64,000 nucleotides of DNA from Methyloligella halotolerans (GCF_001708935.1 NZ_MASI01000003.1:285501-349500), one strand, 5' to 3'; shown: positions 1 through 9,132, counted from the stretch's first letter. Translations and numbers: made by a program. The notes: a model not told the origin generated them from the sequence alone.

Positions 1-88
1 GGCTCGAATGCTCCAACTGGAAATAGAGCTTGCGGTCTTTCAGATAGTTCAGGAAGGGGATGAGATCCTGGATGCCGTTTAGGGTCAT
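1..88 (-). CDS. Conserved hypothetical protein, N-terminal part (runs off the window)
   Basis: An ATG at 88 opens a minus-strand frame that is still open at the window edge. The protein begins MTLNGIQDLIPFLNYLKDRK, which reads as normal coding sequence. Only 29 codons are visible, so no domain can be assigned. The start lies 9 bases beyond the stop of the preceding minus-strand gene, so the two are probably co-transcribed. Confidence 0.5.
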   Translation of the reverse strand, partial: MTLNGIQDLIPFLNYLKDRKLYFQLEHSS

Positions 89-97
89 TGGGGTCCT

Positions 98-562
98 CTA
101 CTTGCGATATTTGCCCCGGCTCAAAAGTTTCATGCAACGTCTTGCCATCGGGTCTCCAGCCTTTGCCAACGCCCCAACTTCACCGATTGTCTTATCGTAG
201 AATTGGCCAGGCAACACTTCATGGATGAAGGCCTTGCATCGCATGGCAACGAAGCTTTCGACGGTCGTTCCCATATCTTCATCATCGAAGCCGCCCGCAA
301 TGCGATCCTCACCGCCAGCAAAGTCGTCTGTAACTCTTTCAGCGTTTGAAGGCGTTGCCTCCTCGGTTGTTCGCTCTGCGGCCGCCCCACCTCCATCGCC
401 ATCGGTCCATTGACCGCCGTCCGCGTTGCCGGCGAGGACGCGCGGCTGGTTGGGGTTGTATTTGCAGGCACGGACGAAGCGCCGGAAGCTGGCCTCAACC
501 GCTTGAGCTTTGATCTGCCAACTGAGCCGGTAGAGCCGGAATGTGAGCGCGACGCTGTCCAT
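98..562 (-). CDS. Hypothetical protein with PNQPRV..GNADGGQWT motif
   Basis: A 154-residue protein of unknown function. Around residues 36 to 52 it has a motif, PNQPRVLAGNADGGQWT, of a type that recurs in otherwise unrelated rhizobial proteins, usually as a linker before a variable C-terminus. The middle (about 53 to 95) is Gly/Glu/Ala-rich and probably disordered. The C-terminus is basic (MARRCMKLLSRGKYRK). I see no signal peptide or TM segment. The start is the first ATG and has no clear ribosome-binding site. It precedes the truncated gene at the window edge by 9 bases. Confidence 0.6.
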   Translation of the reverse strand: MDSVALTFRLYRLSWQIKAQAVEASFRRFVRACKYNPNQPRVLAGNADGGQWTDGDGGGAAAERTTEEATPSNAERVTDDFAGGEDRIAGGFDDEDMGTTVESFVAMRCKAFIHEVLPGQFYDKTIGEVGALAKAGDPMARRCMKLLSRGKYRK

Positions 563-604
563 GGGTCAGAGGATACGCTCTGACGGCGCGCCGGGGATAA
601 GCGG

Positions 605-1345
605 CTAATGAACGGCGCGGTGTGACGTCTGCGCGCTTCCGACCAGGGGGCAGCCCAGGGCGCGTTCGAAGGCGCGGACCAGATCTTCATGGGTCTGGGC
701 GGTGACGTAGCGGCCGCCGGTCTGCTTCGCCAGGCATTGCACGTCGAGGACGCTCTGCGGGCCCATCCACTGCACGGCCTTCATTTGATAGGCGATGACG
801 TGGACGGTGACGGCGCCTGTGGCCCGCAGCCTCTTGCCGAGCTCACAGGGCGCGCCGCCGCAGGTCTCCTCTCCGTCGGTCAGGAGCACGACGACGCCCG
901 GCTTGGAGCGGTAGTTCAGGGTTTCCGCCGCCTTCTCCACCGCTGTCGAGAGCGGCGTCTTGCCGGCCGCATCGAGACCGTTCACTGCGGCCATGATGGG
1001 CTTCGCCGCGTGAGCGATCGGCGGCAGCTTCAGGTCGACGTTGCATTGGAGATGGGGGCCGGGCCCGTAGGTGATGAGGCCGACCTTCCGGAACTGGGTG
1101 ACGTTGGGGAGCACCTCGGCGAGTGCTGCGCGCACCTCCTGGATGCGCGTCATCGGGGAGAAGATATCCTGAGTGGTTGCGCCCGCCATGGAGCCGGAGG
1201 CGTCGAAGACGATCATCGCGTCCTGAGTGCAGATCTCCATGCCGTCGTCCTGCGCGGGCGCGGAGCCAGGCTGAAGCGCGAGGCCCCCGAATAGGACAAA
1301 ACTTGCGAGCAGGGTGGCGCCCAGAATGCGGAAAAGCGACTGCAT
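605..1345 (-). CDS. Secreted von Willebrand factor type A domain protein
   Basis: A 246-residue exported protein with one VWA domain. Residues 1 to about 31 are a signal peptide ending near APAQ. The metal-ion-dependent adhesion site motif DASGS is at residues 48 to 52, and LLTDGEE follows in the second half, as in VWA folds. Several cysteines (CTQD, QCNVD, TCGGAPC, VQCLA, GCPL) fit a disulphide-bonded periplasmic protein. VWA domains bind ligands through a divalent metal; the partner here is unknown. It stands alone between a hypothetical gene and a carboxypeptidase gene. Confidence 0.82.
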   Translation of the reverse strand: MQSLFRILGATLLASFVLFGGLALQPGSAPAQDDGMEICTQDAMIVFDASGSMAGATTQDIFSPMTRIQEVRAALAEVLPNVTQFRKVGLITYGPGPHLQCNVDLKLPPIAHAAKPIMAAVNGLDAAGKTPLSTAVEKAAETLNYRSKPGVVVLLTDGEETCGGAPCELGKRLRATGAVTVHVIAYQMKAVQWMGPQSVLDVQCLAKQTGGRYVTAQTHEDLVRAFERALGCPLVGSAQTSHRAVH

Positions 1346-1412
1346 CGGAGCATTTTATCCCTTTCCCGCGCGGTTTGGCAGAGACGATTCGATCAACTCG
1401 CGGTGAGGCAGC

Positions 1413-2350
1413 CTAGCGGCACTCGGCGCTGAACGGAGGGGGCGCGGGGTCCGATATGGATGTCGGACGGTTCATCTCGGGATAATCGCTCGGCAGCCGA
1501 TCGATCATCAGGCGCACGTCGTCATAGCGGGCCGGATGGGTCGGAGCGCCCAGCACCACGATGACGATGGTCTGGCCGTTGGGGGCGCGCCAGCCGACGA
1601 TGAGATTGTAGAGGCCCTTTGAGAAATAGGAGCCGGTCTTGGCGCCGACGATGCCGGGCTCGCCGACGATCTCGATGATGTCCTTCATCTGCTTGGCGCG
1701 CGGGTTCGGTCCGCCGATCTGGACGGTGCGCTGGGTGCATTGCCAGTAGGGCAGGAGCCGCGGATCGCGGAACGCGTTCGCACCGAGCAGGGCGAGGTCC
1801 CGGGCGGTGGAAACGTTGTAGCGGGACATACCGTGGGGATCGGCGACTTCGGTCTGGTTTGCGCCAAGGGTCCTGGCCTTGTCGCGCATGGCCTGGAGAA
1901 AGCGCTCCGTGCCGTTGCCGCCGCGGCCCTCCATGGCCAGGATCACGCTGCCGCCGTAACGGGCGATGGCGTTGGAGGCATCGTTTCCGGAGACCAGGAG
2001 CATGCCGTAGAGGAGATCCTGAACGCTCCAGACGTCGCCGGGCTTGAGCTCGGCGGTGGAGCCGGGGGCAAGGTCGCTCTGCTGGATGGAAATCCGATCC
2101 GAAAGATCGCCGTTCAGGGCGTCCATCAGCACCTCGGCTGTGAGGAGCTTGGTGATGGACAGCATGCGATAGCGCTCGTTCGGTTTCTTCTCGTAATAGA
2201 CCTGTCCGGTGTCGGCGTTCATGGCGTAGACGGCCTTGGCTGGACGCCGGGCGGCGGGCTTGCGGCGGTGGCGACGCCGGGGACGGCGAAGGCGAGGAGG
2301 CTTGCGACCAGGCATAGGCTGGCGAAGGCTCTCAAACGCGGCAATGTCAT
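1413..2350 (-). CDS. D-alanyl-D-alanine carboxypeptidase, S11 family (frameshifted near the signal peptide)
   Basis: A penicillin-binding protein 5/6-type D,D-carboxypeptidase, which trims the terminal D-Ala of peptidoglycan stem peptides in the periplasm. The catalytic frame (stop at 1413) has the three active-site motifs in order: SITK, SGN and KTG (in GAKTGSYF). The matching signal peptide, MTLPRLRAFASLCLVASLL, starts at ATG 2350 but lies in another frame. The two frames join in the GC-rich stretch 2235 to 2265 if one base is restored. Without that correction the in-frame start would be at 2315, giving an Arg/Pro-rich N-terminus that does not look exported. The break is probably a sequence error. 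Confidence 0.8.
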
Positions 2351-2462
2351 CGAAGAGGGAAGCACGGGCGCTCTAAGCGATGGTGTTGAGGAACTCGGTC
2401 CTGACGGGACTATACGGCAATCGCATGACTCTCGGGTTACTTGTGGACGGCCATGTTCACCG

Positions 2463-4156
2463 TCAGTTCCGCACGAAGGTGCCGAGCCCGGTGCGGTCGT
2501 AGAAGTCCAAGACCACGCTGGCTGCCTTGCCGTCCTTCCCGAACGTGAAGATCGCGCCTGCCAGGCCGTTGGCATTCTCGCCGATAGTATCGAAGGTGAA
2601 GGTATCGCCGTCGAAATGGGTGAGCGCGAAGACCGTGGGAGCGTCCGCCGGGCCCAAGGTCATGGAAAGCTTCTCGCCGGCCTCCGAAACGGTCAGAGGG
2701 CCGTAATAGCCGTTGGCGTAGCGCCCGGCATAGCGGGTCAGCTTCTGCGCCGGCGCCGGAATCTCGGGCCGCTTCGCATAGTCGACCTTCGGCGATTCGG
2801 CGGCGCGCATCTGATCGAAGATGCGGCCCATGAAGCCGGTCCAGTCGACGGTGACGCGGCCATTCTCGGCGACATCCAGGAAAGCGGCTCCAATCGCTTC
2901 GGCCACGCCGATGGGCATGCCGTTCGTAAGGACGACGATGCCGAGATCCTCGCCGGGCATGAAGGTGATGTTCGTTGCGGTACCGAGTTCGAAGGCGCCG
3001 GAATGACCGATCCGCGCCCGGCCCTGATCATCGTAGGAGACGTTCCAGCCATAGCCGTAGAAGCCCGCCCTGGCCGCGGGCGACGATGGTGGGCCAGGGA
3101 TGACCTGCGGCACGTGGGTGGCGGCGAGGGCGTCCGCATCGACGATCTGCTTACCGTCGAGCTTGCCCTGACCGAGCTGGAGCCTGGTGAAGCGCAGCAT
3201 GTCATTGAGGGAGGCGGAAGCGCCGCCGGCGGGCGCCTCGGCGTCCGGATCGCGATCGTAGACGGCTTCCCAGCGGTTTCCGGCGAAGCGATGGTGGATA
3301 TGGGCGCGGTCCTCGTGGCTCAGGAAGTCCGCGTGCCGATAGCTGGCGGTCGTCATGCCCGCGGGCTCAAACAGCATTTTCTCGGCGAGGTCTTCCCAGA
3401 TCATCTTGGTCGCCGCAGCGGCCGCGACGGCTCCCGCCGTATAGCCGAAATTGCTGTAGTGATAGGTGGCGCGGAAGGGATCCAGCGGCTGCTGGTCGAG
3501 ATGGGAAAGGATATAGGCGCGGTCGAAGCGAGATCCTCCAGAAGGTCGCCGGCGCCGGTCTGCAGGCCGCTCCGGTGGGAGAGCAGATCGGCGATCGTGG
3601 CGTTCGCTGTGACGTAAGGATCGTTCAGGGCGAAGGCCGGGTTGTGACGTTTCGCGGTGTCCTGCCAGCTCACGATGCCGTCGCCGACCAGCTTGGCGAC
3701 GATGGTCGAGGCGATGGGCTTCGACACGGAGGCGAGCTGAAAGACCGTGTCGGCGTCGATCTTGCCGTCCTTACCCACCTCGCGAACACCATAGCCCTCG
3801 GCGAAGATCACCTTGTCCTTATAGACCACGCCGACGGCGATGCCCGGAACGCCGGTGCGCTCCATGGTCTCCGTCACGAAACCCGGAAGAGCCTCTTTGG
3901 CGCGGTCGATGTCGGCTTGCGTGAACAGGGGCGGCATGGGAACCACGGGCGTTTCGAGAAGCTCTCCATCGCCCTTCTGGCTCGGTTTCGCGGCCGCGTT
4001 CTGAACATCTGCGCGAGACTCGGCCGCGGCAGAATCCGGTGCCCAGGCGGCGGGCAGGGCCAGGCCCAGGAGACCCAGGATCACAACGGCGAAGCCGATG
4101 CGAGACAGCGCCGGACTGCGAGACGAGGAGAGGGTGCGGGCTGCGAAGCTGGACAT
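2463..4156 (-). CDS. Beta-lactamase family serine hydrolase (class C-like), frameshifted
   Basis: An exported serine hydrolase of the class C beta-lactamase/D-aminopeptidase superfamily. The N-terminal frame starts at ATG 4156, which has GGAGGA six bases upstream. It has a signal segment (GFAVVILGLLGLALPAAWA) and the nucleophile motif SVSK within FQLASVSKPIAS. After LLEDL, near 3525, the frame must shift by one base to continue through FDRAYILSHLDQQPLDPFRA, YHYSNFGYT (the YxN motif) and the C-terminal lipocalin-like part ending GLGTFVRN at 2463. Restoring one G (CTCGCTTC to CTCGGCTTC) rejoins the frames. The substrate is unknown; such proteins are often peptidases or esterases rather than resistance enzymes. 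Confidence 0.8.
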
Positions 4157-4190
4157 GTGATTCCTCCGGGCGCGCGCCTGAATGCGATCG

Positions 4191-4225
4191 CGTTTCGACG
4201 GCGCTTGACGTTTCGACGGCGCTTG
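4191..4225. repeat. Tandem duplication of an 18-bp unit
   Basis: The 17-bp sequence CGTTTCGACGGCGCTTG occurs at 4191-4207 and again at 4209-4225, in tandem, upstream of the serine hydrolase gene. It may be a replication-slippage duplication. Confidence 0.85.
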
Positions 4226-4318
4226 GCTTGCCCCGCAGCTTCCCATGGTTCAGGTAAAGGCCCGGTGCACGGGTGAGTGCGCCATAGAACGCTACGTTCG
4301 GCAAGGAGGGAGGAGGAT

Positions 4319-4573
4319 ATGACCGAACTGATCAGGCTTCTGGTCTGCAAATACAGCTGGGTGCATCTGTCGCTCGGCCTGCTGGGGAACACAGCCTTCT
4401 TCATCGGCAGCATCATGTTCCTGCCCAGTTTCGAAAGCTGGAAGACCTTCGCCGTCTGGCTTTTCATCGGCGGCGCGTTCTTCATGCTGATCGGCGCGAT
4501 CGGCCAGTTTCTGGTGTATACGCTCGACGATGTGCCCGCGGCGCCGAAACTTGGGCAAGATCGGGGCGGATAA
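4319..4573 (+). CDS. Small inner-membrane protein, YrhK-like
   Basis: An 84-residue membrane protein with two hydrophobic helices, about residues 16 to 38 (HLSLGLLGNTAFFIGSIMFL) and 45 to 68 (FAVWLFIGGAFFMLIGAIGQ). The FLPSFESWKTFAVWLFIGGA pattern resembles the YrhK-like domain, whose function is unknown. The ATG at 4319 is preferred over an earlier in-frame ATG because AGGAGG lies directly upstream. It is transcribed divergently from the serine hydrolase. Confidence 0.75.
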   Translation: MTELIRLLVCKYSWVHLSLGLLGNTAFFIGSIMFLPSFESWKTFAVWLFIGGAFFMLIGAIGQFLVYTLDDVPAAPKLGQDRGG

Positions 4574-4712
4574 GCCTCTGAAAAACCCCATTCTTTGCCG
4601 GAACCAGCTTCAACGCGGGCAGGTTTATTGGCCGTCGAGGACGGGAAGTGTCCACGGTCCGATTGGCCGTTAGCGCTCTTCCCGGAATCCCACGTTCAGG
4701 GAGGAGATTGAC

Positions 4713-5057
4713 GTGCTTAAGCCTATACTTGCTGCGATCGGCCTGACTGTCGCGGGCGCCATGGCGACCACCGCTGCAACGGCCGATTCAACGACCATCC
4801 GCGTGACGCCCGCCGTGCAGAGCGGGCCTGTGAGCGCCGAGGTGACGCCGGTCAAGCACTGGCGCCACGATGACGATTGGCGCTACAGCCGCCACCACCG
4901 TCACCACGACCGGTGGGATCACGACCGGCGTCGCCATGCCTATTACGATCATCATTATCGCCGGCCGCCTCCCGGCTGGCGGAGCTATCGTTATCAGCCC
5001 TATGGCTGGCGCGACCGCGGCTGTCTCGCCATCGGTCCCGTCTGGTATTGCCCGTAG
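4713..5057 (+). CDS. Secreted His/Tyr/Arg-rich protein, copy 1
   Basis: A 114-residue exported protein starting at GTG 4713, with GGAGGAG upstream. It has a signal peptide (residues 1 to about 24) and a mature part dominated by His, Arg, Asp and Tyr (for example HHRHHDRWDHDRRRHAYYDH). It ends RRGCLAIGPVWYCP-like (DRGCLAIGPVWYCP). A paralogue follows 250 bases downstream and shares the signal-peptide layout, the RRPPPGW motif and the Cys-containing tail. The His-rich part could bind metal, but that is inference only. Function unknown. Confidence 0.72.
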   Translation: MLKPILAAIGLTVAGAMATTAATADSTTIRVTPAVQSGPVSAEVTPVKHWRHDDDWRYSRHHRHHDRWDHDRRRHAYYDHHYRRPPPGWRSYRYQPYGWRDRGCLAIGPVWYCP

Positions 5058-5310
5058 ATCGAACGTTTCGCGTTGGGAGAAAGGGCTGCCGGAGTTCGCT
5101 CCCGCAGCCTTTCTCTCAGCATTTCAGCTGCCGACGCGTCCCGCCATGGGAAGCGCCTAAACGCCCTCTTCATCAGTTCGCCAGTTTGGCAGGGCGATCC
5201 ATCCCGGCTTAAGCGAATGGGAGAGCGGCTCTCGCCATAATTGCGCGATAGGTGTTCCGCGTGCCGAGCATCGCCGAATGCCGAGGACCCAACCCTCGAG
5301 AGGATTTCAC

Positions 5311-5667
5311 GTGTTGAAATATGTACTCGCCGCCATGACCGTGGCGCTTCTCGCCTTCACAGGCGCGCAAGCCGCGCCCCAGGCGACCTCCCTCACCGTA
5401 ACCCCGGCCGTCGCCCACGGCGATTCCGCCGGCATGCTGGTCGAGGTGGGGAACAAGAAGTGGAAGCACCGCAACTACAAGCGGTACAAGCATTACAAGC
5501 ACGACCGGTACTATCGCGATCGCCATTATCGCTACGACCGGGATCGCTACTACCGCCATAACTATTATCGGCGCCCGCCCCCGGGCTGGAACCGCTACAG
5601 CTATCGCCCCTATGGGTGGAGCCGCCGCGGCTGCCTTGCGTTCGGGCCGGTTTGGTACTGCCCATAA
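5311..5667 (+). CDS. Secreted His/Tyr/Arg-rich protein, copy 2
   Basis: Paralogue of the gene ending at 5057. I choose GTG 5311 (MLKYVLAAMTV) because GAGAGGA lies just upstream and it aligns with the start of copy 1. An ATG 33 bases earlier is possible but adds a poorly conserved leader. It has a signal peptide ending near AQA, then about 50 residues of alternating Tyr, Arg, His, Lys and Asp (KRYKHYKHDRYYRDRHYRYD), then YYRRPPPGW and the shared end RRGCLAFGPVWYCP. A strong terminator follows 32 bases after the stop. Function unknown. Confidence 0.74.
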   Translation: MLKYVLAAMTVALLAFTGAQAAPQATSLTVTPAVAHGDSAGMLVEVGNKKWKHRNYKRYKHYKHDRYYRDRHYRYDRDRYYRHNYYRRPPPGWNRYSYRPYGWSRRGCLAFGPVWYCP

Positions 5668-5698
5668 CAGGTCTGAATTTCAGATCTGACGCGATCAA

Positions 5699-5729
5699 GG
5701 GTCGCCGGTCTTTCCGGCGGCCCTTTTTT
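5699..5729 (+). terminator. Rho-independent terminator after the His/Tyr/Arg-rich pair
   Basis: A 10-bp GC-rich stem (GGGTCGCCGG with CCGGCGGCCC, one G-T pair) and a 4-base loop are followed by six T residues (5724-5729). Confidence 0.88.
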
Positions 5730-5793
5730 ACGGGCCTCCGGCAGGATCGGGTTATCCTTCCTCCGAGCTTGAGATGAGCCTCGGGGGGACGCG

Positions 5794-6222
5794 ATGCAGA
5801 CATACGTTTTATGGGCGCTGCTCGGCATGCTCGGCTATTCCTTCATGACCCTGTTCGTGAAGCTGGCCGAGCGGAGCGGCAGCGCGTCGACCTACATGGT
5901 CTTGGCGGTCTCGACGACGATCGTGTCGGTCGCCGCCATCATGGTAGTCGCCGGACGGGGCGAGCTGAAGAGCCTCGTTTTCGAGCTGGAACGACCGCCG
6001 CTGCTCTGGGCCATCGCAGGCGGGCTCGCGCTGACGGTCGCCGTCTTTTCGCTCTTCCATGCGCTCTCCCTCGGACCGTCCAATATCGTCATCCCGATCT
6101 ACGGGATGTTCATCGTCGGAGGGGCGCTGCTGGGCGTGCTCGTGCTGGGCGAACCCATGCCTTGGTACCGTGGGCTTGGGTTGCTGGCTGCGGTGATCGG
6201 GGTGGTGCTGATCGCCATCTGA
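5794..6222 (+). CDS. EamA/DMT-superfamily small transporter
   Basis: A 142-residue integral membrane protein with about five hydrophobic helices; it is the length of a single EamA repeat. It starts QTYVLWALLGMLGYSFMTLF and ends with the typical pair of last helices: SNIVIPIYGMFIVGGALLGV, then LGEPMPWYRGLGLLAAVIGV. The LGEP motif before the last helix is characteristic of EamA and small multidrug resistance-like transporters. Half-length members usually act as dimers. The substrate is unknown. Confidence 0.8.
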   Translation: MQTYVLWALLGMLGYSFMTLFVKLAERSGSASTYMVLAVSTTIVSVAAIMVVAGRGELKSLVFELERPPLLWAIAGGLALTVAVFSLFHALSLGPSNIVIPIYGMFIVGGALLGVLVLGEPMPWYRGLGLLAAVIGVVLIAI

Positions 6223-6346
6223 AGGCGCGCCGGCTCAGGAGCCGGAAATTCTCTTTATCCGTCAAGGTCTAGACACAGGCGAGGCGTAGGGTCCAGGCTC
6301 TGCAACTCACGCGGCGGACAAAATCGATAAGACGGAAGAGGCCCCA

Positions 6347-7423
6347 ATGCCCGATCTCACCAAGGTCAAACGCGCGCTCGCCTACTTGCGGGAGGAGATC
6401 CCGGCTGAGGACATCTCCAAGAACGCCTCGGTGGAGCATCCGCACAATACCGCGCGGGTTGTCCCGGAGCGTCTGCCGCCGCAGGCCGTGAAGGCCCTGT
6501 CGCAGCTGGAGCCCTGGAAGGCGGTGAGCGCGACGCTGGCCCAGTGGGCCGGAATGGCGCTGGCGATCGTGCTCTGCACCCTCTACTGGAACTGGGCGCT
6601 CTATCTGGTCGCGGTGATGTTCATCGGCGCGCGGCAGCATGCCCTGCTGATCCTGGGCCACGACGCCTCCCATTACCGCACCTTGAAGTCGCGCTGGCAG
6701 AACGATCTCTTCGCCAACCTCTTCATGATGTGGCCGACCTTCGCCTCGGTGGAGGCGTTCCGGAAATTCCACGCGACCCATCACCAGTACACAAACCTGC
6801 CCGACGATGGGAATCGGCATATCTGGTACACCCATGATGCGGCGGGCGAGCTGGCGCCTGACTGGCAGTTCCCGAAGACGCGGTTCGGCCTCTTCCTGGT
6901 GCTGCTGCGCCGGGGGCTTTTCCTCACAGGTCTGTTCTGGATCGTGCGTGGCTTGATCGGCTCGACGCTCGTTCCGTCGCCGGGCTGGATGCGCGCGGCG
7001 CGCCTCGCCTTCTATGGCGGGGTCGCAATCGCGCTCACCGTGTTCGGCGGCTGGACCGCATTTCTGCTCTACTGGATCGTGCCGTTCTGCACCTGGCATA
7101 TCGTCGTCCAGTATGTGCGGCTGATCTGCGAGCATAGCGGGGTGGAAGCGGACGAAGAGGAATACGCGATCACGCGGAGCACCATTCCGACGCTGATCGA
7201 ACGGATCTTCATCCTGCCCTGCAATGTCGGCTACCACATCGAGCATCACTGGTATCCCAGCGTGCCGTTCTACAATCTGCCGGCATTGCACGCGGCGCTG
7301 ATGGAGCGGGACGGCTTCCGTGACAATGCTGTGGTCACCAAATCGGTCTTCGCGTCCTTGAGCGAATGCGTGGACCGGGCCGCACAGGGGGCCGGCCGGC
7401 CGGTGACCCAGGGCGGGCGTTAG
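6347..7423 (+). CDS. Membrane fatty acid desaturase family protein
   Basis: A 358-residue membrane di-iron desaturase. All three histidine boxes are present: GHDASH (104-109), HATHHQY (142-148) and HIEHHWYP (near 290). Two hydrophobic hairpins lie between them, as in acyl-lipid desaturases and related hydroxylases/ketolases. The enzyme would use O2 and an electron donor to introduce a double bond or oxygen at the inner membrane. The substrate cannot be told from sequence. The start ATG follows a purine-rich GGAAGAGG. A cyclopropane fatty acid synthase lies 2.7 kb downstream, but the two are not in one operon. Confidence 0.85.
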   Translation: MPDLTKVKRALAYLREEIPAEDISKNASVEHPHNTARVVPERLPPQAVKALSQLEPWKAVSATLAQWAGMALAIVLCTLYWNWALYLVAVMFIGARQHALLILGHDASHYRTLKSRWQNDLFANLFMMWPTFASVEAFRKFHATHHQYTNLPDDGNRHIWYTHDAAGELAPDWQFPKTRFGLFLVLLRRGLFLTGLFWIVRGLIGSTLVPSPGWMRAARLAFYGGVAIALTVFGGWTAFLLYWIVPFCTWHIVVQYVRLICEHSGVEADEEEYAITRSTIPTLIERIFILPCNVGYHIEHHWYPSVPFYNLPALHAALMERDGFRDNAVVTKSVFASLSECVDRAAQGAGRPVTQGGR

Positions 7424-7424
7424 C

Positions 7425-7908
7425 CTATCGCACAGGCTTTAGGTGGAAGACGGTGCGGCCGTCGGCCACCTCCTTGCTGACTTCGAAAGTGTCCTTCACC
7501 TGGATCCTGACTATGCCCGTGCCACGGCCCTTCAGCGGATAGGCCTTTCCGTCATCGGCCATGATCTGAAAATTCACGCTGCAATCCGGTTTGCCCTCGA
7601 TTGGGATCGGGATCACCTCGCCTTTGATCTCGCCGCCGAAGCGGATCCTCGGCGCTCTTGGTGGGGAAGCATTCTTCCGCGATGCGGTAATGCTCGTCGA
7701 TGGCGATGTCGGCATTCACGGTGTCGATATAGACGGTCTTGCCGTCCAATCGATCTAGGAGGTTGGCGGTATCCGCATTCTCAGGCTCCGCCATTGTGGT
7801 GAAGATCTCCTCGATCTTCGGCGCCTCATCTGCGAGGGCCGGCGGGACGCTCAGGCCGACGGCGAGGAGAAGCAGAGCAGGGGCGGTGGCTATGGGTATG
7901 CGAAGCAT
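7425..7908 (-). CDS. Hypothetical periplasmic protein (frameshifted)
   Basis: The start ATG at 7908 opens a frame with a clear signal peptide, MLRIPIATAPALLLLAVGLS, ending near PALADEA. After HYRIAEECFPTK, near 7660, the coding signal moves to another frame. It continues RIRFGGEIKGEVIPIPIEGK and ends FHLKPVR at 7425. This junction needs one base fewer, for example in the CCCC run, unlike the other breaks in this window, which need one base more. The joined protein would be about 160 residues, with a beta-rich C-terminus (VRIQVKDTFEVSKEVADG). The family is not recognised. It is divergent from the DNA glycosylase gene. Confidence 0.6.
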
Positions 7909-7992
7909 GGAACGGGCCTTGCGGTTTTCAACGAGACGCGACTCATTCAATGAGAAGCGGGCGAAGAAGGCAATCTCTGGAGGGATGTGGCG

Positions 7993-8517
7993 ATGAGTGT
8001 GGCGCTGGATGCGAGACAGGAGCAGCTTCCCGATTTGCTGGCGCCGGGGCTGGATATCGTCTTCGCAGGCGCGCAAGCCGGCGGGTGCTCGGCGAAGGCC
8101 GGGGCCTATTTCGCCGGACGGGGCAACCAGTTTTGGCCGACGCTCTATGAGATCGGCCTGACGCCGCGGCTGTTTCAGCCGGAGGATTATCGAGAAGCGC
8201 TCGATCTCGGCTTCGGGTTCACGGATCTCGTGAAAGTCGCCGGCGAGAAAGAGCGGAACGTGAAGCCCACGGCCGACGATCTCGCCGCGTTCGAGGCGAA
8301 GATGGAGAAGGCCGCCCCGCGCGCTATCGCTTTCACGTCGAAGGGCGCCGGGGCCTTTTGGCTGAAGCTGCCGGCCGCCAAGATCGATTACGGCCTCCAG
8401 GCCGAGACAGGACCCGGCGGCGCGGCGCTCTTCATCCTGCCATCACCCTCGGGCGCGGCCCGCAAGAGCTGGGACCTTGCGCCCTGGCGGGAGCTGGCGG
8501 CGTGGGTGAAGGGCTAG
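7993..8517 (+). CDS. mug: Mismatch-specific uracil/thymine-DNA glycosylase (MUG family)
   Basis: A base-excision repair enzyme that removes uracil or thymine from G:U/G:T mismatches. The N-terminal active-site region is present (IVFAGAQAGGCSAKAGAYFA, then GRGNQFWPTLYEIGLTP), as is the second motif near the C-terminus (FILPSPSGAA). The family usually has GxNPGxxS in the first motif; here the residues are GAQAGGCS, so the usual Asn-Pro is replaced. I choose ATG 7993 over GTG 7987 because GGAGGG lies eight bases before it. The C-terminal 4 bases overlap the convergent next gene. Confidence 0.82.
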   Translation: MSVALDARQEQLPDLLAPGLDIVFAGAQAGGCSAKAGAYFAGRGNQFWPTLYEIGLTPRLFQPEDYREALDLGFGFTDLVKVAGEKERNVKPTADDLAAFEAKMEKAAPRAIAFTSKGAGAFWLKLPAAKIDYGLQAETGPGGAALFILPSPSGAARKSWDLAPWRELAAWVKG

Positions 8518-9014
8518 GCGCCCAGCGCCCGCTCCGGGTGGAAGCGCCGGAGCGCCAGGTATCCCAGCATCAAGAACGCGAGCAGCAATGCGCCTTGGGC
8601 CGCCATGAAGGGCGGCTCATTGCCGTTCGGGGCCAGCATGTTCAGCGGTCCGATCTTCTGGAAGCTCTGCACTACGCCGACGAAGCAGTTCAGGTAGAGG
8701 GCGAACAGGGCCGATGCGACATAGATCCAGCGCCAATGCCCTCGAAGATGGAAGAGGTAGTAGCTCGCCAGCGCGATCGCCACGACGGTCGTCGTGATGA
8801 TCCCGACGATGATCGCGGGTGTGAGGGTGGTCACGGGGAAGAGGAAGCCGGTGATGCTGGTCAGGAGAGTCGACCAGAGGAACAGACCGGTCCACCGGCT
8901 CGGCTGTTCCGACGTGATCATCGCGAACAGGGTCAGTAGGCCGGCGGCAATTCCGATGAGGCTGATGACGACGTGAATGAGCGTAAACGTCTGAAGCGAA
9001 ACACCGAGGACCAT
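8514..9014 (-). CDS. Integral membrane protein of unknown function
   Basis: A 166-residue membrane protein with about five TM helices: TLIHVVISLIGIAAGLLTLF, GLFLWSTLLTSITGFLF, AIIVGIITTTVVAIALASYY, WIYVASALFALYLNCFVGVV and GALLLAFLMLGYLAL. The start at 9014 (MVLGVSLQTF) is chosen because AAGGAGAA lies just upstream. His residues in helix-flanking positions (TLIHVV, YLFHLRGHW) are visible, but no known haem or transporter motif is complete. It converges with the DNA glycosylase gene. Confidence 0.68.
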   Translation of the reverse strand: MVLGVSLQTFTLIHVVISLIGIAAGLLTLFAMITSEQPSRWTGLFLWSTLLTSITGFLFPVTTLTPAIIVGIITTTVVAIALASYYLFHLRGHWRWIYVASALFALYLNCFVGVVQSFQKIGPLNMLAPNGNEPPFMAAQGALLLAFLMLGYLALRRFHPERALGA

Positions 9015-9132
9015 CCCAATTCTCCTTGATGGATGCGGCCGCACCGGCCGGCGGCCGGAACCCCGCGCTTTGCGTCAGCGTTTCGCCGCCTTATCCTTGC
9101 GTGTGATTGTTCGGGAGGAGGCATCGAAACCC

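Noticed and set aside
1740..3617. A 625-codon open frame on the plus strand
   Set aside because: It lies opposite two clear minus-strand hydrolase genes with active-site motifs; its protein is Gly/Val/Glu-rich mirror sequence without a domain, a common effect of high GC.
4191..4225. Short tandem repeat as a possible CRISPR or insertion-sequence end
   Set aside because: Only two 17-bp units with a one-base gap; no spacers, no transposase and no terminal inverted repeats nearby. No CRISPR array or IS was seen anywhere in the window.
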